Shown piece by piece: positions 1 to 6,585 of a DNA stretch of 15,035 nt. A program made the translations under genes and the position numbers. The stretch spans positions 1 through 15,035 of the forward strand of contig DAOVUO010000014.1 in assembly GCA_030632545.1 (NCBI GenBank), written 5' to 3'. The first letter of the stretch is position 1; each line of letters starts with the position of its first letter. The notes beneath the pieces were generated by a model. That model was not told where the DNA came from and did no database searches. It worked only from the letters and a program-made list of their open reading frames with translations. Origin of the DNA: Bacteroidales bacterium. GTDB lineage: Bacteria > Bacteroidota > Bacteroidia > Bacteroidales > DYOH01.

Positions 1-915
1 TACATTTGAATTCTGCAATTGCACTTTATATCGTCCATTAATATCTGGTTTAGAAGCGTAAGTTCGCCAGGGCATTAATTCATCCTGATCAATATAATAA
101 TGGTAATGTGTGCCGTCAAAAACAATACTATCTGTCCGCATCTCCTTAAAACGAATACTTTTTGTGTCAAAATGAAGATATTCGCTACTACCTGAAAACA
201 AATTCTTAACTTCATCAGAATAAATATATGAACTCCCTCTTATGTATTTCGGCTCATTCAGAGTAATTTCTCTATCAGGTCTGTTATTTTGCCTTAGTTT
301 TACCAATAAATCAGAATATGGATCACGAATAAGATTATTTACATCAATAATACTTATATTTACTTGCTGATGTGTATTATTTTTAAGAGCATTTATAGGT
401 CGAATTATTTCTACCTGTGGTGTAAATTGTGGATCAAGAACAAAAAATTGCTGTGAAAATACAATACTATCAACATTATAATCCTTATAAACTTTAAGTA
501 TATAATTTCCAGAAATCAAAAAATCCACATCAGAATTGGGTAAATCTAACTGATAATGAACATAAGTTTTAGTTGTATTACTCGAAAACTGATAATTAGT
601 TATAGGCTGCTCGTCAAAACCTTGAATATAGTCAGACTTCATTAAATCTGAAATAGTCCAATCTGCATTACAAAATTCAATAGTATAGGAATAATTATTA
701 GCAACCTTTTGAAAATCATCAAAATGGACTTCGAGTATTTGAGAACTATTTAGCTCAATTATAGGGTAACTAAGTTCCCAATTAGGACGAAAAACTTGTA
801 AAGTATGTATGTTTTCATCAAATATCTGTGTTTTCCATGCCGTTAAAACTTCCTGCGAAAAAAGCGACTGGACTCCTATAAATAAAAAAAACACAGAACT
901 CAAAACCTTATACAT
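1..915 (-). CDS. Type IX secretion system plug protein (DUF5103), 5' part
   Basis: The reading frame starts at ATG 915-913 and stays open for 305 codons to the left edge, so the C-terminus lies outside the window. The first ~20 residues are a signal peptide (MYKVLSSVFFLFIGVQSLFS, then QE), with a Bacteroidota-style cleavage site around SQ. The mature part begins with the diagnostic pattern of the DUF5103/T9SS plug family: PNWELSYPIIELNSS, then LEVHFDD, then YSYTIEFCNADWTISDLM and SDYIQGF near residues 42-98. Later PWRTYASKPDINGRY also fits the family. In Flavobacterium the plug protein closes the periplasmic side of the SprA outer-membrane translocon, so the product is expected in the periplasm at the outer membrane. 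The family is usually a little over 400 residues, so roughly 100 are missing. It lies downstream of the channel gene on the same strand with a 55-bp gap and may be cotranscribed with it. Family assignment is from remembered motifs; role is inferred from family. Confidence 0.88.
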   Translation of the reverse strand, partial: MYKVLSSVFFLFIGVQSLFSQEVLTAWKTQIFDENIHTLQVFRPNWELSYPIIELNSSQILEVHFDDFQKVANNYSYTIEFCNADWTISDLMKSDYIQGFDEQPITNYQFSSNTTKTYVHYQLDLPNSDVDFLISGNYILKVYKDYNVDSIVFSQQFFVLDPQFTPQVEIIRPINALKNNTHQQVNISIIDVNNLIRDPYSDLLVKLRQNNRPDREITLNEPKYIRGSSYIYSDEVKNLFSGSSEYLHFDTKSIRFKEMRTDSIVFDGTHYHYYIDQDELMPWRTYASKPDINGRYKVQLQNSNV

Positions 916-923
916 TGATTACA

Positions 924-956
924 CTTTTAACTTCTAACTTTTAACTTCTAACTTAA
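924..956. repeat. Tandem 7/14-bp repeat in the channel-plug gap
   Basis: Two perfect adjacent copies of CTTTTAACTTCTAA (924-937 and 938-951) are followed by a partial third, CTTAA. Read on the minus strand this is an alternation of the heptamers TTAGAAG and TTAAAAG. A further CTTAGAAG-like piece overlaps the end of the upstream channel gene near 966-973. The array lies just ahead of the plug start codon (915), so it would fall in the leader of that gene or in the intercistronic mRNA. Similar heptamer arrays occur between genes in other Bacteroidota, as far as I recall; their function is unknown to me. Confidence 0.8.
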
Positions 957-970
957 TACTTCCAAAACTT

Positions 971-2266
971 CTAAGCTTTATTCATCGCTTCAATTACATT
1001 TTTAATATCGTTGCCCGAGGCTTGCTGAAATACTTTTAAATCAAATTCTGGAATTACTGCTAAAATATGGTCAAAAATATCCGATTGTAATTCTTCCATT
1101 TGCGCCCAACGATTATCGTTACTAAAAACATAAATTTCAATTGGTAAACCTGTTGGTCCAGATTGTAAATGGCGAACCAAAAGTGTAAAATCTTGTCTTA
1201 CTTTTGGGTGATTTCTTAAATAGTACTCTAAATATTTTCTGAAAGTTCCTAAATTTGTTAATCTGCGAATGTTTACATTTGAAAAATCTTCTACTTTTAA
1301 ATGACTGTTATATTCTTCAATTTCATTTTTCTTTGAGCTTAAGTAGTCACTTAAAACCGTTACTTTACTGTACTTCTCAATAGCTGAATCATCCAAAAAA
1401 TGAACAGTTTTCATGTCAATACTGATAGAACGCTTAATACGCCTAGCACCCGACACTTCCATGCCACGCCAGTTAATAAACGACTTGGTAGAAAGTAGAT
1501 GGGTTGGAATAATGGTGATAGTTTTATCCCAGTTTCTCACTTTTACAGCTGCAAGCGAGATTTCTATAACATTTCCATCGGCACTCTGACCCGGGACTAC
1601 AATCCAATCGCCAGGCCTAATCATATCGTAAGCCTGAAGCTGAATGCTGGCTACAAAGCCCAAAATTGTATCCTTAAAAACCAACATCAAAACAGCCGCC
1701 ACAGCACCTAGGCCTGTAAGCACAGCAGTTGGTTTTTTGTCAAAAATGATTGAAAAAATTAGAATAAGGCCAATTAAAATCACAAGTATTTTAATTACTT
1801 GCACAAATCCTTTTATCGATACATTTTTTGCCATCGGAAACTTGCCGTAAATATCGTGCAAAGAGTCCAAAAAGCGACTAATTACAATAAGAACAACAAT
1901 AATAATATAGAAATAAGTAAAAGTTCGAACGAGTGAAATTACTGACTCGTAATTAAAACCATAATCAAATTCGAGCCTAAACACAAGAGAAACACCCAGA
2001 TAGATAATTAATGCAGGAATAATATGAGAAAGCAAATCAAATACTTTTCTATCGAGCAAAATATCATCATATTGATTTTTAGATTTTTTAATAAAAAACT
2101 GCACACCTCTAACAATTACTTTCTTAGTGAAAAAATTGGCAATAATTGCAAGAAATACTATTATAATTAATAATATAAAACTCCTACTTAGCTCTGCACT
2201 AATATTTGAAAATCCATTTTTAAGTAAATATTCTACTAAACTTTTTCCTAAATACTCAATATTCAT
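971..2266 (-). CDS. MscS-family mechanosensitive channel, YbdG-like
   Basis: This is a 431-residue small-conductance mechanosensitive channel of the inner membrane, expected to release solutes on hypo-osmotic shock. Hydrophobic segments lie at about residues 29-47, 75-96, 115-133 and 153-174. They are followed by the pore-lining helix, about 180-210, with the MscS-type Gly/Ala pattern (VLTGLGAVAAVLMLVFKD, then TILGFVASIQL). The beta domain follows with MIRPGDWIVVPG, DGNVIEISLAAVKVRNWD and TIIPTHLLSTKSFINWRGM. This last run, and the soluble tail ending near EIYVF, match the YbdG subgroup (E. coli YbdG is about 415 residues) better than classical MscS (286). The start ATG 2266-2264 sits just downstream of a TACATTTG element, and the stop is TAG. 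The gene is divergent from the E2 gene, and the T9SS plug gene follows on the same strand. Family is clear; subgroup is likely. Confidence 0.93.
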   Translation of the reverse strand: MNIEYLGKSLVEYLLKNGFSNISAELSRSFILLIIIVFLAIIANFFTKKVIVRGVQFFIKKSKNQYDDILLDRKVFDLLSHIIPALIIYLGVSLVFRLEFDYGFNYESVISLVRTFTYFYIIIVVLIVISRFLDSLHDIYGKFPMAKNVSIKGFVQVIKILVILIGLILIFSIIFDKKPTAVLTGLGAVAAVLMLVFKDTILGFVASIQLQAYDMIRPGDWIVVPGQSADGNVIEISLAAVKVRNWDKTITIIPTHLLSTKSFINWRGMEVSGARRIKRSISIDMKTVHFLDDSAIEKYSKVTVLSDYLSSKKNEIEEYNSHLKVEDFSNVNIRRLTNLGTFRKYLEYYLRNHPKVRQDFTLLVRHLQSGPTGLPIEIYVFSNDNRWAQMEELQSDIFDHILAVIPEFDLKVFQQASGNDIKNVIEAMNKA

Positions 2267-2284
2267 AATTCTTCAATTTTTTTA

Positions 2285-2292
2285 CAAATGTA
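2285..2292 (-). promoter_or_regulatory. Putative -7 element for the channel gene
   Basis: The minus strand reads TACATTTG, a full match to the Bacteroidota -7 consensus TAnnTTTG. It lies 18 bases before the channel start codon, which would give a leader of only about 10-12 nt. No convincing -33 TTTG is seen at the expected distance, so this rests on one element. Confidence 0.45.
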
Positions 2293-2326
2293 AAATGCTT
2301 TTCTAATTTTTCATTAAAAAAAGAAC

Positions 2327-2357
2327 ATTAATAATTAATAATTAAGCACTATATTTG
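2327..2357 (+). promoter_or_regulatory. Putative E2 promoter: AT heptads plus -7 element
   Basis: TATATTTG at 2350-2357 matches the Bacteroidota -7 consensus TAnnTTTG and would start transcription about 20 nt before the E2 ATG at 2384. Where a -33 element would be expected there is instead a tandem ATTAATA heptad (2327-2333, 2334-2340, partial to 2345). No TTTG -33 box is visible. The heptad may serve as an A/T-rich upstream contact or may be only AT-rich spacer. Confidence 0.45.
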
Positions 2358-2383
2358 CGTAAAATAAGCAATTACTCTCAATT

Positions 2384-3661
2384 ATGATACTTGAAATTAA
2401 AATTCCGAGTCCAGGTGAATCAATATCGGAAGTAGAAATAGCAAATTGGCTAGTAGGAAATGGTGATATTGTAGAAAAAGACCAAGAAATTGCAGAAATA
2501 GAGTCCGATAAAGCTACTTTGCCTCTTATAGCCGAGGAAAGTGGGAAAATTGAAATTTTAGCACAAGAAGGTAGTACTGTAGATGTAGGAAGTGTTGCTT
2601 GTAAGATAGATACATCTTTTGCTGGCAAAACTAGTCCAAAAAAAGAAACATCAAGTGTTGAAAAGGCTCAAAAAACTGAAATTAAAAAGGAAGTAGCTCA
2701 AGAAAAGCAAAATACTGAAAATAATCAATTTGATAAGGTAAAAACCAGTCCATTAGCAAAAAAACTTATGGATGAGCATCATTTAAATATTGATGATGTA
2801 ATAAATGGATTACAGCGCCTTAGCACAAAGGACATTAAGCTTGTTGCAAACAATAAAGAAGCTCTCAATTCTGCAACAAATACGGAAGCAAAATCTGAAG
2901 TTTTTTCAAACAACTTTATTGAGGAAGCAACACGAAATACTTCCAGAAAAAAAATGTCATCCTTACGCAAAAAATTGAGTAAACGATTAGTTGCAGTTAA
3001 GAACGAAACTGCGATGCTTACTACTTTTAATGAAGTAGATATGAGTACTGTAATGGAATTGCGTAAAAAATACCAGAAATTTTTTGTTGATAAATATGGT
3101 GTTAAACTAGGTTTTATGTCATTTTTTCTGAAAGCTAGTGCTCAAGCATTAAAAAATTATCCAAATGTTAATGCAATGCTTGATGGTGAGGAAATTATTT
3201 ACCACGATTATAGTGATATTGGAATTGCTGTACAGTCTGCAAAGGGATTATTAGTACCAATTATCAGAAATGTAGAATCTTTAAGTTTAGCAGATATTGA
3301 GCTGAAAATAAAGGAATATGCCGAAAAAGGACGTAATAATAAAATCTCTCTTGATGAAATGACGGGTGGTACTTTTACCATTACAAATGGCGGAACTTTT
3401 GGTTCACTAATGTCAACACCTATTATTAATCCACCACAAAGTGGCATTTTAGGAATGCATAATATTGTTGAACGTCCTATGGCAGTAAGTGGCAATATTG
3501 AAATTCGTCCAATGATGTATATTGCTTTAAGCTACGACCATAGAATTATTGATGGTAAAAGTGCAGTCAGTTTTTTAGTAATGATTAAGAATTTGTTAGA
3601 GAATCCTTATAAGATGATTTTGGGTGGTGCTGATGAAAATAGAGTATTATTAGGATTATAG
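2384..3661 (+). CDS. sucB: Dihydrolipoamide acyltransferase E2, 2-oxoglutarate dehydrogenase type
   Basis: This 425-residue protein transfers the succinyl group from lipoyl-lysine to CoA in the cytoplasmic 2-oxoglutarate dehydrogenase complex. The lipoyl domain is residues 1-76, with the lipoylated lysine at K43 in EIESDKATLPL. A Lys/Glu-rich linker runs to about 117. The peripheral subunit-binding domain is about 119-153 (TSPLAKKLMDEHHLNIDDV). The catalytic domain is about 190-425, with NGGTFGSLMSTPIINPPQSG and the active-site motif SYDHRIIDG (H386, D390). The motif run STPIINPPQSGILGMH and the ending IKNLLENP favour SucB/OdhB over pyruvate E2, but substrate is not proven. The binding domain lacks the usual GTGxxGR spacing: only VINGLQR is present, about two residues short. 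No E1 (sucA) or E3 gene adjoins it here, so the partners are encoded elsewhere. The ATG is supported by the -7 element 27 bp upstream. Confidence 0.9.
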   Translation: MILEIKIPSPGESISEVEIANWLVGNGDIVEKDQEIAEIESDKATLPLIAEESGKIEILAQEGSTVDVGSVACKIDTSFAGKTSPKKETSSVEKAQKTEIKKEVAQEKQNTENNQFDKVKTSPLAKKLMDEHHLNIDDVINGLQRLSTKDIKLVANNKEALNSATNTEAKSEVFSNNFIEEATRNTSRKKMSSLRKKLSKRLVAVKNETAMLTTFNEVDMSTVMELRKKYQKFFVDKYGVKLGFMSFFLKASAQALKNYPNVNAMLDGEEIIYHDYSDIGIAVQSAKGLLVPIIRNVESLSLADIELKIKEYAEKGRNNKISLDEMTGGTFTITNGGTFGSLMSTPIINPPQSGILGMHNIVERPMAVSGNIEIRPMMYIALSYDHRIIDGKSAVSFLVMIKNLLENPYKMILGGADENRVLLGL

Positions 3662-3683
3662 ATTATTTTCACATTTGAGTATC

Positions 3684-3725
3684 GTCAAAAGAACAAAAAT
3701 AACTATTTCTTTTTGCTCTTTTGAC
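3684..3725. terminator. Hairpin between convergent E2 and transglutaminase-like genes
   Basis: The arms GTCAAAAGAACAAAAA (3684-3699) and TTTTTGCTCTTTTGAC (3710-3725) form a 16-bp stem around a 10-base loop. The single non-Watson-Crick position is an A-C mismatch in the plus transcript but a G-U pair in the minus transcript, so the stem is complete only for the minus-strand gene. It lies 8 bases past the minus-strand stop and 22 past the E2 stop. There is no long separate T tract, so its strength is uncertain; a bidirectional terminator is the natural reading. Confidence 0.65.
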
Positions 3726-3733
3726 AAACTTTA

Positions 3734-6325
3734 TTAGAAATCAGCTAAATCAATTTCTTTTCTATAATGGTGACGAGAATAATCTATTAGGACTTTCCCC
3801 GTTTTAGCATCAAATACCATACTATTTGCTTTATACTTAATTCCATTAACATAAATACAAAATCCATCTCTAAAATCAACAAATACATTACCCGAACTAT
3901 ATTCACTTACGCTAAAAGTTAAATCCCCAGAAAAAAGTAAATCATCAAGCTGATAATCAACTCCTGAACGATTAACATGAAAAAAGTCAGCGTCCTTTCT
4001 AATAGAAGTCCAATTTTTAAATTCTTTAGAAAACTCTGCAAAATTTGAACTAAATCTAGGGTCTTGCTTGGCAATTTCATTTAATAGATTTGTTCCACTA
4101 ATTTCCTCTTCATACACTCTTAAGGCATTAAATACAGAGGTAAAAGCAATAAAATCGACATTTGAGCTCTTAGCTTTAGCTTTTTTTATTGTTGATGAAT
4201 ATACATCAGAAAAACTTAATGTACTTTTAGCTGCATAGTCAGTATTTTCGGGTAAGCCAAAAAAACTATTAGATACGGCTAAAGAACCATCAGGATAAAT
4301 TTTAAATCCAAAATTATCAAAATAATCTTTTCTATCATAATACATCATAGCGGCTATATCACCAGTATTAGATAGTCTAGCAGCATATATAAAATCACCC
4401 TGACGTTTGGAATTAACTAAATTCATGGATTTAATCCACTGTAATTTTGCAGTGCTTTCGTCAAAAACGGCAACAAAATGCTCGGGTCTAGGGCTTGTCA
4501 ACGACTGAGCATCAATAGAAATTTTATCAGAAAAAATTCCACTTATATATATTTTACCACCCTTAACACTCATTTGTTTTGGGAAGTTGGGCGACATAGA
4601 ATTTATCACTTTCAGCCAAGCTAAATCACCCGTAGAAGAAAAATTAGCGACAAAAGTGTTAATTCCTTTTGCAGTAAATGTTTTTCCACCAAACGAAATC
4701 GTATTTGAAAAAGTTCCAGCTACTATTTTATTTCCTTTGCTTGTTTGCTTAATAGCATCGTCGGAAATAGCAAGATTTGGATTAGCTTTCTTAAAATCAT
4801 CAATAAAATTAGATTTTGCCAAGCTTCTAAGAATTTTTGTTTGTATGACTTTTGGACGAACTGCTCTAAACTGCGACATACACATTCCAACTGGTGCATT
4901 TTCAAAAGTGGCATCTGCAACAAAATATTTTAAACCATTACTTTGGATATAATCACCTCTGCTTAATTCTGGAAGTATCATAGCAGTAGCCATGTGGCCA
5001 GGATATTTTAATCCAATAGTTTCACGCTCTAGCAAATTATTAGATAATTTAGCAAATAAAACCGAACGGTCTTCACAATCGGATGCAGGATAGTAAAATA
5101 ATTCCTCAGTAAAAAAGTATTTTTCATAACCAAATTGGTCTTGATCAGTCTTATATGCAAAACTTTTTTGCACTAAGGCTAATAATAAATTAGCTGCCTG
5201 AATTTTTGATTTTCCAGCAATTAAAGGCTTCACATTATTAATAAAACTTGTATAAGTTAGTTCAGAAAGAGGTGCATTAAAATTCACATCTATCTCTGTT
5301 GGTGGATATTCGGCATAAAAATCAACTAAATTTTTATTAAAACTAACTGAATAATTATATTGTTGCTGCTCATGTTCAAAAGTAAATTTTTTATTCACTT
5401 CATTATTATGCAGCAACAAAGGCTTGTCTATAGATAAACCCATATACATTTTGGCATCAGGATAATCCTCTTCGTAAGTATATACTTTTGGGGCATCTTT
5501 ATCAAACAAATAGTAGCGAATATTATCAAAAGTATAATATCTTGTACGATACACCACATCTTGTGAAGGCACTAATAAATAAGCACTTAGTCGACTATAA
5601 GCTAATCTAACTTTATAGCGTGATTTATTCATTAAAAACCATGTAAGCATTGTAGCTGAATTGTTATCACTTGGAAATATTTTAGCACTAAACTGCTCTA
5701 CCAATTTTAAGTAGCCCCAATCTGGTAACTGTAAATATTTTTTCACAGATAATAAATCATTAACAGTTTTATAGTGCTCTGCCTCACTCATCACACCCCA
5801 ATATGCTGCAATATCTTTTGGTAAAAGTTGTCCTTTAAAAGGCTTTTTTAAAGCTTCATCAAACGAAACAAAAACATTTGTACCATAAAAATCAAAGGTG
5901 TTTGAAACTTTTATAAATTTTTCGGTAGGTTTTTTCTGAACACCAGGAGTAATAGGTACACTGGTTCTTTTAGGCACAATTTTAACTACCTCTTTAACTG
6001 GCTCTATAACAATGGGTTTTGCTTTTACTTGTGTAATCTCAGTTTTTTTCACCATTGGCCTTTCAACAGGCTTTGGCTTTTCCTCTTTTTTTATTAAGCC
6101 TTCATTTAGCTCTATTTCCTTCCAAGCTTTTTCGAGAAATGCACCAAATTGCTTGTCATTTTTATCTACAAATTTATCATATTCACTTTGAACAGATTTT
6201 TCGTATTCCTCAAACTGCTTTTCGAGATTTTTTAATTGATTGCTCCAAGCTGTATCTATTTGTGCCCAAGAGGATACAACAAAAAAGAAGCTGAATACAC
6301 TTAATAGGATTATTTTCTTTTTCAT
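3734..6325 (-). CDS. Exported transglutaminase-like protein with beta-repeat tail
   Basis: An 863-residue exported protein of unknown substrate. A signal peptide (MKKKIILLSVFSFFFVVSSWAQ) is followed by a charged, probably coiled-coil segment (28-76) and a Lys/Pro/Glu/Val-rich linker (about 78-137) like those that span the periplasm in TonB-type proteins. The centre, about 150-500, ends in a transglutaminase/papain-like core. C417 lies in YYPASDCEDRSVLFAKL, H444 in LKYPGHMATAM and D471 in YFVADATFENAPVG, in the correct order and spacing for a Cys-His-Asp triad. It could hydrolyse or cross-link peptides, or be a non-catalytic scaffold. Residues about 533-680 hold two clear SBBP-like units (VAGTFSNTISFGGKTF and YISGIFSDKISIDAQSL, each with an F/VA-x-F...W-x-K continuation) and a weak third. 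The C-terminal ~180 residues are unassigned; I see no clear T9SS C-terminal sorting domain. The gene lies downstream of the S41 protease gene, separated by a terminator, so it is probably transcribed alone. Confidence 0.8.
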   Translation of the reverse strand: MKKKIILLSVFSFFFVVSSWAQIDTAWSNQLKNLEKQFEEYEKSVQSEYDKFVDKNDKQFGAFLEKAWKEIELNEGLIKKEEKPKPVERPMVKKTEITQVKAKPIVIEPVKEVVKIVPKRTSVPITPGVQKKPTEKFIKVSNTFDFYGTNVFVSFDEALKKPFKGQLLPKDIAAYWGVMSEAEHYKTVNDLLSVKKYLQLPDWGYLKLVEQFSAKIFPSDNNSATMLTWFLMNKSRYKVRLAYSRLSAYLLVPSQDVVYRTRYYTFDNIRYYLFDKDAPKVYTYEEDYPDAKMYMGLSIDKPLLLHNNEVNKKFTFEHEQQQYNYSVSFNKNLVDFYAEYPPTEIDVNFNAPLSELTYTSFINNVKPLIAGKSKIQAANLLLALVQKSFAYKTDQDQFGYEKYFFTEELFYYPASDCEDRSVLFAKLSNNLLERETIGLKYPGHMATAMILPELSRGDYIQSNGLKYFVADATFENAPVGMCMSQFRAVRPKVIQTKILRSLAKSNFIDDFKKANPNLAISDDAIKQTSKGNKIVAGTFSNTISFGGKTFTAKGINTFVANFSSTGDLAWLKVINSMSPNFPKQMSVKGGKIYISGIFSDKISIDAQSLTSPRPEHFVAVFDESTAKLQWIKSMNLVNSKRQGDFIYAARLSNTGDIAAMMYYDRKDYFDNFGFKIYPDGSLAVSNSFFGLPENTDYAAKSTLSFSDVYSSTIKKAKAKSSNVDFIAFTSVFNALRVYEEEISGTNLLNEIAKQDPRFSSNFAEFSKEFKNWTSIRKDADFFHVNRSGVDYQLDDLLFSGDLTFSVSEYSSGNVFVDFRDGFCIYVNGIKYKANSMVFDAKTGKVLIDYSRHHYRKEIDLADF

Positions 6326-6360
6326 ACGTCTAAGATTTTAGTAATTAATTAAAATACAGC

Positions 6361-6509
6361 ATAAAAACTTTTTAACACTGCAGTTTTATAGTAACATTTT
6401 TCACTAATGTTTTTTAATTTATTACATAGTTTTTATCAATATTACAACATAATTTCGTTACTATCAAGAGTAAGAAAAAGTAAAAATTCCATAAAAACTT
6501 AGTTTTTAT
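6361..6509. repeat. Four copies of a 9-bp repeat upstream of the transglutaminase-like gene
   Basis: ATAAAAACT occurs at 6361-6369 and 6491-6499, and its exact reverse complement AGTTTTTAT at 6428-6436 and 6501-6509. The last two form a near-continuous inverted repeat with one central base. All four lie in the 260-bp spacer between the S41 stop and the start of the transglutaminase-like gene (6325). A related AGTTTTAT is at 6382-6389. No TAnnTTTG element was found here, so the promoter of that gene is unassigned. The repeats could be operator sites, but the region is very AT-rich and chance cannot be excluded. Confidence 0.4.
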
Positions 6510-6530
6510 TAAAAAATGTGTGTAAAAATG

Positions 6531-6560
6531 AAAAAAAGCCTGTTCCGAAAAGAACAAGCT
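6531..6560 (-). terminator. Rho-independent terminator of the S41 protease gene
   Basis: On the minus strand AGCTTGTTC, a six-base TTTTCG loop and GAACAGGCT form a 9-bp stem (one G-U pair) followed directly by a run of seven T. It begins 26 bases after the protease stop codon. Confidence 0.88.
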
Positions 6561-6585
6561 CAATTATAATATTTTCGATATATAT

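Noticed and set aside
4587..4952. Plus- and minus-strand alternative frames within the transglutaminase-like gene
   Set aside because: The 863-residue frame is continuous with recognisable domains across the same stretch; the alternative products are low-complexity and unsupported.
6489..6530. Short ORF ATG at 6528 on the plus strand, 13 codons, ending in TAA
   Set aside because: It lies inside the terminator hairpin of the S41 gene on the opposite strand and has no supporting signal.
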